From: Echiichthys vipera
Lineage: Eukaryota; Chordata; Actinopteri; Perciformes; Trachinidae
Assembly: GCA_963691815.1 (NCBI GenBank)
Contig: OY829645.1
Coordinates: 2,232,001-2,296,000, forward strand
Reading direction: 5' to 3'
DNA length: 64,000 nucleotides
Shown here: positions 1 to 13,169 of the stretch, in pieces
Position numbering within the stretch: the first letter of the stretch is position 1
Layout: every line of letters starts with the position of its first letter
Position numbers and translations under genes: made by a program
Notes under the pieces: model-generated
What the model was told of the DNA's origin: nothing
Seen by the model: only the letters and a program-made list of their open reading frames with translations
Databases searched by the model: none

Positions 1-3000
1 AAGCAGACTGACTTGATAACTTCAGAATCAAACTTAAAGCAAACTGATTTGATAACTTCATAATCAAACTTAAAGCAGACAGACTTGATTATGTTAGAAT
101 CAAACCTAAAGCAGACAGACTTGAACACTTTAGAATCAAACCTAAAGCAGACTGGCTTGATAACTTAAGAATCAAACTTAAAGCAGACTGACTTGATAAC
201 TTCAGAATCAAACTAAAGCAGACTGACTTGATCACTTCGGAATCAAATCAAACTAAGGCAGGCGGACTTTATAACTACATAATCCAATTTAAAGCAGACT
301 GACTTGATAACTACATAATCAAACTTAAAGAAAACAGACTTGATCACTACGGATTCAAATTTGAAACAGACTGAATTGATAACTTCAGAATCAAACTTAA
401 AGCAAACCGATTTGATAACTTCAGAATTAAACTTAAAGCAAACCGATTTGATAACTTCAGAATTAAACTTAAAGCACAAGGGTTGATAACTTCAGAATCA
501 AACTTAAAGCAAACCGACTTGATCACTTCAGAATAAAACTTAAAGCAAACCGACTTGATGACTTTAAAATCAAACTAAAGCAGACTGACTTGATAACTAC
601 AGAATCAAATTTGAAGCAGACTGACTTGATAACTTCAGAATCAAACTTAAAGCAGACAGACTTGATAACTTCAGAATCAAACTTAAAGCAGACAGACTTG
701 ATAACTACAGAATCAAATTTAAAGCAGACTGATTTGATAATTTGCGAATCAAACTTAAAGCAGACTGACTTGATAACTACATAATCAAATTTAAAGCAGA
801 CTGACTTGATAACTTCAGAATCGAACTTAAAGCAAACTGATTTGATAACTACAGTATCAAATTTAAAGCAGACTGATTTGATAACTTGCGAATCAAACTT
901 AAAGCAGACTGACTTGATAACTACAGAATCAAACTTGAAACAGACTGACTTGATAACTACAGAATCATACTTAAAGTAGACTGACTTGATAACTTCAAAT
1001 CAACCTTAAAGCAGACTGACTTGCGAACTTCAAAATAAAATGTAAGCTGACCGACTTGATAACTTCTGAATTAAACTTAAAGCCGACTGACATGATAACA
1101 TCAAAATAAAATTACAGCTGGCCCACTTGATAACTTCAGAATCAAACTTAAAGCAGACCGACTTGATAACTTCAGAATAAAACAAAAGCAGACTGACTTG
1201 ATAACTTCAGAATCAAACTAAAGCAGACTTATTTGATAATTTCAGAATCAAACTCAGTGCTGACTGATTTGATAATTTCAGAATCAAACTTAAAGCAGAC
1301 TGACTTGATAACTACATAATTAAATTTAAAGCAGACTGACTTGATAACTTCACAATCGAACCAAAAAGAAGACTGGCTTGATAACTTAAGAATCAAACTT
1401 AAAGCAGACTGACTTGATAACTTCAGAATCAAACTAAAGCAGACTGACTTGATCACTTCGGAATCAAATCAAACTAAGGCAGGCGGACTTTATAACTACA
1501 TAATCCAATTTAAAGCAGACTGACTTGATAACTACAGAATCAAATTTGAAGCAGACTGACTTGATAACTTCAGAATCAAACTTAAAGCAGACCGACCTGA
1601 TAACTTTAGAATCAAACAAAAGCAGACTGACTTGATAACTACAGAATCAAACTTAAAGAAAACAGACTTGATCACTACGGATTCAAATTTGAAACAGACT
1701 GAATTGATAACTTCAGAATCAAACTTAAAGCAAACCGATTTGATAACTTCAGAATTAAACTTAAAGCAAACCGATTTGATAACTTCAGAATTAAACTTAA
1801 AGCACAATGGTTGATAACTTCAGAATCAAACTTAAAGCAAACCGACTTGATCACTTCAGAATAAAACTTAAAGCAAACCGACTTGATGACTTTAAAATCA
1901 AACTAAAGCAGACTGACTTGATAACTACAGAATCAAATTTGAAGCAGACTGACTTGATAACTTCAGAATCAAACTTAAAGCAGACAGACTTGATAACTAC
2001 AGAATCAAATTTAAAGCAGACTGATTTGATAATTTGCGAATCAAACTTAAAGCAGACTGACTTGATAACTACATAATCAAATTTAAAGCAGACTGACTTG
2101 ATAACTTGCGAATCAAACTTAAAGCAGACTGACTTGATAACTACAGAATCAAACTTGAAACAGACTGACTTGATAACTACAGAATCATACTTAAAGTAGA
2201 CTGACTTGATAACTTCAAATCAACCTTAAAGCAGACTGACTTGCGAACTTCAAAATAAAATGTAAGCTGACCGACTTGATAACTTCTGAATTAAACTTAA
2301 AGCCGACTGACATGATAACATCAAAATAAAATTAAAGCTGGCCCACTTGATAACTTCAGAATCAAACTTAAAGCAGACCGACTTGATAACTTCAGAATAA
2401 AACAAAAGCAGACTGACTTGATAACTTCAGAATCAAACTAAAGCAGACTTATTTGATAATTTCAGAATCAAACTCAGTGCTGACTGATTTGATAATTTCA
2501 GAATCAAACTTAAAGCAGACTGACTTGATAACTACATAATTAAATTTAAAGCAGACTGACTTGATAACTTCACAATCGAACTTAAAGCAAACTGATTTGA
2601 TAACTTCAGAATCAAACTTAAAGCATACAGACTTGATTACGTTAGAATCAAACCTAAAGCAGACTGACTTGATGAATTAAGAATCATACTCAGTGCTGGC
2701 CGATTTGATAACTTCAGAATCAAACTTAAAGCAGACAGACTTGAACACTTTAGAATCAAACCTAAAGCAGACTGGCTTGATAACTTCAGAATCAAACTTA
2801 AAGCAGACTGACTTAATAACTTCAGAATCAAACTAAATTAGACTGACTTGATCACTTCGGAATCAAATCAAACTAAGGCAGACAGACTTTATAACTACAT
2901 AATCCAATTTAAAGCAGACTGACTTGATAACTACATAATCAAACTTAAAGCAGACTGAATTGATAACTGAAGAATCAAACTAAAGCAGACTGACTTGATA

Positions 3001-5822
3001 ACTACAGAATCAAATTTGAAGCAGACTGACTTGACAACTTCATAATCAAACTTAAAGCAGACCGACTTGATAACTTCAGAATCAAACTAAAGCAGACTGA
3101 CTTGATAACTACATTATCAAATTTGAAGCAGACTGACTTGATAACTTCAGAATCAAATTTGAAGCAGACTGACTTGATAACTACAGAATCAAATTTGAAG
3201 CAGACTGACTTGATAACTTCAGAATCAAACTTAAAGCAGACTGACTTGATAACTTCAGAATCAAACTTAAAGCAGACAGACTTGATAACTACAGAATCAA
3301 ATTTAAAGCTGACTGATTTGATAACTTGCGAATCAAACTTAAAGCAGACTGACTTGATAACTACAGAATCAATATTAAAGCAGACTGACTTGATAACTTC
3401 AGAATCAAACTTTAAGCAGACTGACTTGATAACTACAGAATCATACTTAAAGTAGACTGACTTGATAACTTCAAATCAACCTTAAAGCAGACTGACTTGC
3501 GAACTTCAAAATAAAATGTAAGCTGACCGACTTGATAACTTCTGAATTAAACTTAAAGCAGACTGACATGATAACATCAAAATAAAATTAAAGCTGGCCC
3601 ACTTGATAACTTCAGAATCAAACTTAAAGAAGACCGACTTGATAACTTCAGAATAAAACAAAAGCAGACTGACTTGATAACTTCAGAATCAAACTAAAGC
3701 AGACTGATTTGATAATTTCAGAATCAAACTCAGTGCTGACTGATTTGATAATTTCAGAATCAAACTTAAAGCAGACTGACTTGATAACTACATAATCAAA
3801 TTTAAAGCAGACTGACTTGATGACTTCAGAGTCGAACTTAAAGCAAACTGATTTGATAACTTCAGAATCAAACTTAAAGCATACAGACTTGATTACGTTA
3901 GAATCAAACCTAAAGCAGACTGACTTGATGATTTAAGAATCATACTCAGTGCTGGCCGATTTGATAACTTCAGAATCAAACTTAAAGCAGACAGACTTGA
4001 ACACTTTAGAATCAAACCTAAAGCAGACTGGCTTGATGACTTCAGAATCAAACTAAAGCAGACTGACTTGGTCACTTCGGAATCAAATCAAACTAAGGCA
4101 GACAGACTTTATAACTACATAATCCAATTTAAAGCAGACTGACTTGATAACTACATAATCAAACTTAAAGCAGACAGACTTGATAACTTCAGAATCAAAC
4201 TAAAGCAGACTGACTTGATAACTACATTATCAAATTTGAAGCAGACTGACTTGATAACTTCAGAATCAAATTTGAAGCAGACTGACTTGATAACTACAGA
4301 ATCAAATTTGAAGCAGACTGACTTGATAACTTCAGAATCAAACTTAAAGCAGACTGACTTGATAACTTCAGAATCAAACTTAAAGCAGACAGACTTGATA
4401 ACTACAGAATCAAATTTAAAGCAGACTGATTTGATAACTTGCGAATCAAACTTAAAGCAGACTGACTTGATAACTACAGAATCAATATTAAAGCAGACTG
4501 ACTTGATAACTTCAGAATCAAACTTGAAGCAGACTGACTTGATAACTACAGAATCATACTTAAAGTAGACTGACTTGATAACTTCAAATCAACCTTAAAG
4601 CAGACTGACTTGCGAACTTCAAAATAAAATGTAAGCTGACCGACTTGATAACTTCTGAATTAAACTTAAAGCAGACTGACATGATAACATCAAAATAAAA
4701 TTAAAGCTGGCCCACTTGATAACTTCAGAATCAAACTTAAAGAAGACCGACTTGATAACTTCAGAATAAAACAAAAGCAGACTGACTTGATAACTTCAGA
4801 ATCAAACTAAAGCAGACTGATTTGATAATTTCAGAATCAAACTCAGTGCTGACTGATTTGATAATTTCAGAATCAAACTTAAAGCAGACTGACTTGATAA
4901 CTACATAATCAAATTTAAAGCAGACTGACTTGATGACTTCAGAGTCGAACTTAAAGCAAACTGATTTGATAACTTCAGAATCAAACTTAAAGCATACAGA
5001 CTTGATTACGTTAGAATCAAACCTAAAGCAGACTGACTTGATGATTTAAGAATCATACTCAGTGTTGGCCGATTTGATAACTTCAGAATCAAACTTAAAG
5101 CAGACAGACTTGAACACTTTAGAATCAAACCTAAAGCAGACTGGCTTGATGACTTCAGAATCAAACTAAAGCAGACTGACTTGGTCACTTCGGAATCAAA
5201 TCAAACTAAGGCAGACAGACTTTATAACTACATAATCCAATTTAAAGCAGACTGACTTGATAACTACATAATCAAACTTAAAGCAGACTGACTTGATAAC
5301 TGAAGAATCAAACTAAAGCAGAATGACTTGATAACTACAGAATCAAATTTGAAGCAGACTGACTTGACAACTTCAGAATCAAACTTAAAGCAGACCGACT
5401 TGATAACTTCAGAATCAAACTAAAGCAGACTGACTTGATAACTACATTATCAAATTTGAAGCAGACTGACTTGATAACTTCAGAATCAAATTTAAAGCAG
5501 ACTGACTTGTTAACTTCAGAATCAAACTAAAGCAGATTGATTTGATAATTTCAGAATCAAACTCAGTGCTGACTGATTTGATAATTTCAGAATCAAACTT
5601 AAAGCAGACTGACTTGTTGACTTCAGAATCAAACTAAAGCAGACTGATTTGATAATTTCAGAATCAAACTCAGTGCTGACTGATTTGATAACTTCAGAAT
5701 TAAACTTAAAGCAGACTGACTTGATAACTACATAATCAAATTTAAAGCAGACTGACTTGATGACTTCAGAATCGAACTTAAAGCAAACTGATTTGATAAC
5801 TTCAGAATCAAACTTAAAGCAT
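1..5822 (+). repeat. Type-A satellite domain, left part
   Basis: This stretch contains type-A HORs. The first two are offset by 1,221 bp around a 40-bp variant unit (CACTTCGG at 233 and at 1454), with about 105 extra bases in the second. From about 3060 a 1,113-bp HOR follows. Type A is marked by units containing CTCAGTGCTGACTGAT, by a pair of strongly diverged units (ATAAAATGTAAGCTGACC and AAATTAAAGCTGGCCC), and by GATTTAAGAATCATACTCAG near 3927, 5040 and 5869. Bases 1-5589 recur at 58412-64000. There is no gene in this stretch. Confidence 0.9.
3060..5290 (+). repeat. 1,113-bp higher-order repeat, two tandem copies
   Basis: The ordered series of units starting near 3102 (a unit with ACTACATTATC) recurs at 4215, and the landmark at 3893 recurs at 5006, both 1,113 bp apart. 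That equals 31 units with a few one-base-short ones. The two copies differ by only scattered bases, for example CTGGCCG at about 3951 against TTGGCCG at about 5064, and by the units at the junction. The same HOR reappears near 6.9-9.0, 14.2-16.4, 51.3-52.4 and 61.5-63.7 kb, so it is a basic building block of type A. Confidence 0.88.
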
Positions 5823-8800
5823 ACAGACTTGATTACATTAGAATCAAACCTAAAGCAGACTGACTTGATGATTTAAGAATCATACTCAGTGCTGGCCGAT
5901 TTGATAACTTCAGAATCAAACTTAAAGCAGACAGACTTGAACACTTTAGAATCAAACCTAAAGCAGACTGGCTTGATAACTTCAGAATCAAACTAAAGCA
6001 GACTGACTTGGTCACTTCGGAATCAAATCAAACTAAGGCAGACAGACTTTATAACTACATAATCCAATTTAAAGCAGACTGACTTGATAACTACATAATC
6101 AAATTTAAAGCAGACGGACTTGACAACTTCAGAATCAAACTTAAAGCAGACCGACTTGATAACTTCAGAATCAAACTAAAGCAGACTGACTTGATAACTA
6201 CATTATCAAATTTGAAGCAGACTGACTTGATAAATTCAGAATCAAATTTAAAGCAGACTGACTTGTTAAATTCAGAATCAAACTAAAGCAGATTGATTTG
6301 ATAATTTCAGAATCAAACTCAGTGCTGACTGATTTGATAACTTCAGAATTAAACTTAAAGCAGACAGACTTGGTAACTTAAGAATCAAACTTAAAGCAGA
6401 CTGACTTGATAACTACAGAATCAAACTTAAAGCAGACTGACTTCCGAACTTCAAAATATAATGTAAGCTGACCGACTTGATAACTTCTGAATTAAACTTA
6501 AAGCAGACTGACTTGATAACTTCAGAATCAAACTTAAAGCAGACCGACTTGATAATTTCAGAATAAAACAAAAGCAGACAGACTTAATAACTTTAGAATC
6601 AAACTTAAAGCAGACTGACTTGATAACTACAGAATCAAACTTAAAGCAGACCGACTTCATAACTTTAGAATCAAACCTAAAGCAGACTGACTTGATAACT
6701 TCAGAATCAAACTTAAAGCAGACTGACTTGATAACTTCAGAATCAAACTAAAGCAGACTGACTTGATAACTACATTATCAAATTTGAAGCAGACTGACTT
6801 GATAACTTCAGAATCAAATTTAAAGCAGACTGACTTGTTAACTTCAGAATCAAACTAAAGCAGACTGATTTGATGATTTCAGAATCAAACTCAGTGCTGA
6901 CTGATTTGATAATTTCAGAATCAAACTTAAAGCAGACTGACTTGATAACTTCAGAATCAAACTTAAAGCAGACAGACTTGATAACTACAGAATCAAATTT
7001 AAAGCAGACTGATTTGATAACTTGCGAATCAAACTTAAAGCAGACTGACTTGATAACTACAGAATCAATATTAAAGCAGACTGACTTGATAACTTCAGAA
7101 TCAAACTTGAAGCAGACTGACTTGATAACTACAGAATCATACTTAAAGTAGACTGACTTGATAACTTCAAATCAACCTTAAAGCAGACTGACTTGCGAAC
7201 TTCAAAATAAAATGTAAGCTGACCGACTTGATAACTTCTGAATTAAACTTAAAGCAGACTGACATGATAACATCAAAATAAAATTAAAGCTGGCCCACTT
7301 GATAACTTCAGAATCAAACTTAAAGAAGACCGACTTGATAACTTCAGAATAAAACAAAAGCAGATTGACTTGATAACTTCAGAATCAAACTAAAGCAGAC
7401 TGATTTGATAATTTCAGAATCAAACTCAGTGCTGACTGATTTGATAATTTCAGAATCAAACTTAAAGCAGACTGACTTGATAACTACATAATCAAATTTA
7501 AAGCAGACTGACTTGATGACTTCAGAGTCGAACTTAAAGCAAACTGATTTGATAACTTCAGAATCAAACTTAAAGCATACAGACTTGATTACGTTAGAAT
7601 CAAACCTAAAGCAGACTGACTTGATGATTTAAGAATCATACTCAGTGCTGGCCGATTTGATAACTTCAGAATCAAACTTAAAGCAGACAGACTTGAACAC
7701 TTTAGAATCAAACCTAAAGCAGACTGGCTTGATGACTTCAGAATCAAACTAAAGCAGACTGACCTGGTCACTTCGGAATCAAATCAAACTAAGGCAGACA
7801 GACTTTATAACTACATTATCCAATTTAAAGCAGACTGACTTGATAACTACATAATCAAACATAAAGCAGACAGACTTGATAACTTCAGAATCAAACTAAA
7901 GCAGACTGACTTGATAACTACATTATCAAATTTGAAGCAGACTGACTTGATAACTTCAGAATCAAATTTGAAGCAGACTGACTTGATAACTACAGAATCA
8001 AATTTGAAGCAGACTGACTTGATAACTTCAGAATCAAACTTAAAGCAGACTGACTTGATAACTTCAGAATCAAACTTAAAGCAGACAGACTTGATAACTA
8101 CAGAATCAAATTTAAAGCAGACTGATTTGATAACTTGCGAATCAAACTTAAAGCAGACTGACTTGATAACTACAGAATCAATATTAAAGCAGACTGACTT
8201 GGTAACTTCAGAATCAAACTTGAAGCAGACTGACTTGATAACTACAGAATCATACTTAAAGTAGACTGACTTGATAACTTCAAATCAACCTTAAAGCAGA
8301 CTGACTTGCGAACTTCAAAATAAAATGTAAGCTGACCGACTTGATAACTTCTGAATTAAACTTAAAGCAGACTGACATGATAACATCAAAATAAAATTAA
8401 AGCTGGCCCACTTGATAACTTCAGAATCAAACTTAAAGAAGACCGACTTGATAACTTCAGAATAAAACAAAAGCAGACTGACTTGATAACTTCAGAATCA
8501 AACTAAAGCAGACTGATTTGATAATTTCAGAATCAAACTCAGTGCTGACTGATTTGATAATTTCAGAATCAAACTTAAAGCAGACTGACTTGATAACTAC
8601 ATAATCAAATTTAAAGCAGACTGATTGATGACTTCAGAGTCGAACTTAAAGCAAACTGATTTGATAACTTCAGAATCAAACTTAAAGCATACAGACTTGA
8701 TTACGTTAGAATCAAACCTAAAGCAGACTGACTTGATGATTTAAGAATCATACTCAGTGCTGGCCGATTTGATAACTTCAGAATCAAACTTAAAGCAGAC

Positions 8801-11800
8801 AGACTTGAACACTTTAGAATCAAACCTAAAGCAGACTGGCTTGATGACTTCAGAATCAAACTAAAGCAGACTGACTTGGTCACTTCGGAATCAAATCAAA
8901 CTAAGGCAGACAGACTTTATAACTACATAATCCAATTTAAAGCAGACTGACTTGATAACTACATAATCAAACTTAAAGCAGACTGACTTGATAACTGAAG
9001 AATCAAACTAAAGCAGAATGACTTGATAACTACAGAATCAAATTTGAAGCAGACTGACTTGACAACTTCAGAATCAAACTTAAAGCAGACCGACTTGATA
9101 ACTTCAGAATCAAACTAAAGCAGACTGACTTGATAACTACATTATCAAATTTGAAGCAGACTGACTTGATAACTTCAGAATCAAATTTAAAGCAGACTGA
9201 CTTGTTAACTTCAGAATCAAACTAAAGCAGATTGATTTGATAATTTCAGAATCAAACTCAGTGCTGACTGATTTGATAACTTCAGAATTAAACTTAAAGC
9301 AGACTGACTTGATAACTACAGAATCAAACTTAAAGCAGACTGACTTGCGAACTTCAAAATAAAATGTAAGCTGACCGACTTGATAACTTCTGAATTAAAC
9401 TTAAAGCAGACTGACTTGATAACTTCAGAATCAAACTTAAAGCAGACCGACTTGATAATTTCAGAATAAAACAAAAGCAGACAGACTTAATAACTACAGA
9501 ATCAAACTTAAAGCAGACCGACTTCATAACTTTAGAATCAAACCTAAAGCAGACTGACTTGATAACTTCAGAATCAAACTTAAAGCAGACTGACTTGATA
9601 ACTTCAGAATCAAACTAAAGCAGACTGACTTGATAACTACATTATCAAATTTGAAGCAGACTGACTTGATAACTTCAGAATCAAATTTAAAGCAGACTGA
9701 CTTGTTAACTTCAGAATCAAACTAAAGCAGACTGATTTGATAATTTCAGAATCAAACTCAGTGCTGACTGATTTGATAATTTCAGAATCAAACTTAAAGC
9801 AGACTGACTTGTTAACTTCAGAATCAAACTAAAGCAGGCTGATTTGATAATTTCAGAATCAAACTCAGTGCTGACTGATTTGATAACTTCAGAATTAAAC
9901 TTAAAGCAGACGGATGTGATAACTTAAGAATCAAACTTAAAGCAGACTTACTTGATAACTACAGAATCAAACTTAAAGCAGACTGACTTGCGAACTTCAA
10001 AATAAAATGTAAGCTGACCGACTTGATAACTTCTGAATCAAACTTAAAGCAGACTGACTTGATAACTTCAGAATCAAACTTAAAGCAGACCGACTTGATA
10101 ACTTCAGAATCAAACAAAAGCAGACAGACTTGATAACTTCAGAATCAAACTAAAGCAGACTGACTTGATAACTTCAGAATCAAACTTCAAGCAGACTGAC
10201 TTGATAACTTCAGAATCAAACTAAAGCAGACTGACTTGATAACTTCAGAATCAAACTTAAAGCATACTGACTTGATAACTTCAGAATCAAACTTAAATCA
10301 GACTGACATGATAACTACAGAATCAAATTTAAAGCAGACTGACTTGATAACTTCAGAATCAAACTTAAAGCAGACTGACTTGATAACTTCAGAATCAAAC
10401 TATAGGCAGACTAACTTGATAACTACAGAATCCAATTTAAAGCAGACTGACTTGATAACTACATAATTAAACTTTAAGCAGACTGACTTGATAACTTCAA
10501 ATCAAACTTAAAGTTGACTGACTTGATCACTTCAAATAAACCTTAAAGCAGCCTGACTTGATGACTTCAGAATAAAACTAAAGCAGACAGACTTGATAAC
10601 TTCAGAATCAAACTTAAAGCAGACTGACTTGTTAACTTCAGAATAAAACTAAAGCAGACAGACTTGATAACTTTAGAATCAAACTTAAAGCAGACTGATT
10701 TGATGATTTCAGAATCAAACTCAGTGCTGATCGATTTGATAATTTCAGAATCAAACTTAAAGCAGACAGACTTGAACACTTTAGAATCAAACTTAAAGCA
10801 GACAGACTTGAATACTTTAGAATCAAACCTAAAGCAGACTGACTTGATAACTTCAGAATCAAACTTAAAGCAGACTGACTTGATAACTTCAGATTCAAAC
10901 TAAAGCAGACTGATTTGATAATTTCAGAATCAAACTCAGTGCTGACTGATTTGATAATTTCAGAATCAAACTTAAAGCAGACTGACTTGATAACTACATA
11001 ATCAAATTTAAAGCAGACTGACTTGATTACTTCAGAATCGAACTTAAAGCAAACTGAATTGATAACTTCAGGATCAAACTTAAAGCAGACAGACTTGATT
11101 ACGTTAGAATCAAACCTTAAGCAGACTGACTTGATAACTACAGAATCCAATTTAAAGCAGACTGACTTTATAACTACATAATCAAACTTTAAGTAGACTG
11201 ACTTGATAACTTCAAATCAAACTTAAAGTTGACTGACTTGATCACTTCAAATAAACCTTAAAGCAGACTGACTTGATAACTTCAGAATAAAACTAAAGCA
11301 GACAGACTTGATAACTTTAGAATCAAACTTAAAGCAGACTGACTTGTTAACTTCAGAATCAAACTTAAAGCAGACAGACTTGATAGCTTTAGAATCAAAC
11401 TTAAAGCAGACTGATTTGATGATTTCAGAATCAAACTCAGTGCTGACCGATTGGATAATTTTAGAATCAAACTTAAAGCAGACAGACTTGAACACTTTAG
11501 AATCAAACTTAAAGCAGACAGACTTGAATACTTCAGAATCAAACTAAAGCAGACTGACTTGATAACTACAGAATCAAATTTGAAGCATACTGACTTGATA
11601 ACTTCAGAATCAAACTTAAAGCAGACTGACTTGATAACTTCAGAATCAAACTTAAAGCAGACAGACTTGATAACTACACAATCAAATTTAAAGCAGACTG
11701 ATTTGATAACTTCAAATGAACCTTAAAGCAGACTGACTTGATAACTTCAGAAATAAACTAAAGCAGACTGACTTGATAACTTCAGTATCAAATTTGAAGC

Positions 11801-13169
11801 AGACCGACTTGATAACTTCAGAATAAAACTAAAGCAGACAGACTTGATAACTTTAGAATCAAACTTCAAGCAGACTGACTTGGTAACTTCAGAATAAAAC
11901 TAAAGCAGACAGACTTGATAACTTTAGAATCAAACTTAAAGCAGACTGATTTGATGATTTCAGAATCAAACTCAGTGCTGATCGATTTGATAATTTCAGA
12001 ATCAAACTTATAGCATACTGACTTGCGAACTTCAAAATAAAATGTAAGCTGATCGACTTGATAACATCAGAATAAAACAAAAGCAGACAGACTTGATTAC
12101 GTTAGAATCAAACCTAAAGCAGACTGACTTGATGATTTAAGAATCATACTCAGTGCTGGCCGATTTGATAACTTCAGAATCAAACTTAAAGCAGACAGAC
12201 TTGAACACTTTAGAATCAAACCTAAAGCAGACTGGCTTGATAACTTCAGAATCAAACTTAAAGCAGACTGACTTGATGACTAAAGAATCAAATTTGAAGC
12301 AGACTGACTTGATAACTACATTATCAAATTTGAAGCAGACTGACTTGATAACTTCAGAATCAAATTTAAAGCAGACTGACTTGATAACTTCAGAATCAAA
12401 CTAAAGCAGACTGATTTGATAATTTCAGAATAAAACTCAGAGCTGACTGACTTGATAATTTCAGAATCAAACTTGAAGCAGACTGACTTGATCACTTCGG
12501 AATCAAATCAAACTAAGGCAGACTGACTTGATAACTTCAAATCAACCTTAAAGCAGACTGAGTTGCGAACTTCAAAATAAAATGTAAGCTGACCGACTTG
12601 ATAACTTCTGAATTAAACTTAAAGCAGACTGACTTGATAACATCAAAATAAAATTAAAACTGGCACACTTGATAACTTCAGAATCAAACTTAAAGCAGAC
12701 CAACTTGATAACTTCAGAATAAAACAAAAGCAGACTGACTTGGTAAATTCAGAATCAAACTAAAGCAGACTGACTTGATAACTTCAGAATCAAATCAAAC
12801 TAAAGCAGACTGACTTTATAACTACAAAATCAAATTTAAAGCAGACTGACTTGATAACTTCAGAATCAAATCAGACTAAAGCAGACTGACTTGATAACTA
12901 CATAATCAAACTTAAAGCAGACTGACTTGGTAACATTAGAATAAAACTAAAGCAGACAGACTTGATAACTTAAGAATCAAACTTAAAGCAGACTGACTTG
13001 ATAACTACAGAATCAAACTTAAAGCAGACTGACTTCCGAACTTCAAAATAAAATGTAAGCTGACCGACTTGATAACTTCTGAATTAAACTTAAAGCAGAC
13101 TGACTTGATAACTTCAGAATCAAACTTAAAGCAGACCGACTTGATAACTTCAGAATAAAACAAAAGCAG
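5823..13169 (+). repeat. 7,347-bp segmental tandem duplication, copy 1
   Basis: Landmarks at 5833, 6451, 6870, 7589, 7911, 8701, 10236, 10567 and 12153 each recur exactly 7,347 bp downstream. The left edge is placed where the match breaks: base 5822 is T and base 13169 is G, and the sequences diverge further left. Inside, the 1.11-kb HOR occurs twice (7589 and 8701, spacing 1,112 because one base is missing near 8625), followed by other type-A units. A 36-bp unit present in copy 2 is absent here near 12,870. No genes. Confidence 0.93.
6860..9020 (+). repeat. 1.11-kb higher-order repeat inside duplication copy 1
   Basis: The unit series at 6971 (GACAGACTTG) recurs at 8084, 1,113 bp later. The spacing shrinks to 1,112 after the one-base loss near 8625, so the landmark at 7589 recurs at 8701. 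It is the same HOR as at 3.1-5.3 kb. Its counterpart in the second large copy is at about 14.2-16.4 kb. Confidence 0.85.

Noticed and set aside
233..262. CENP-B box, from the TTCGGAATC variant
   Set aside because: The 17-bp box needs TTCG, then A, then CGGG at set spacing. The bases after TTCG here do not fit, and most units lack TTCG altogether.
3102..3455. Functional repeat-protein gene encoding ITSESNLKQTDL repeats
   Set aside because: No frame stays open for more than 170 codons, stop variants and one-base deletions are spread throughout, and there are no flanking non-repeat exons. Past coding ancestry is kept only as a hypothesis.
10638..11150. Longest open frames (170 codons on the minus strand here and at 17985-18497; 168 codons at 57133-57639) as possible genes
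   Set aside because: They are simple translations of the 12-codon repeat, overlap open frames on the other strand and in other frames, begin at a chance ATG variant, and end at 35-bp units or stop variants. The same frames recur wherever the HOR recurs.
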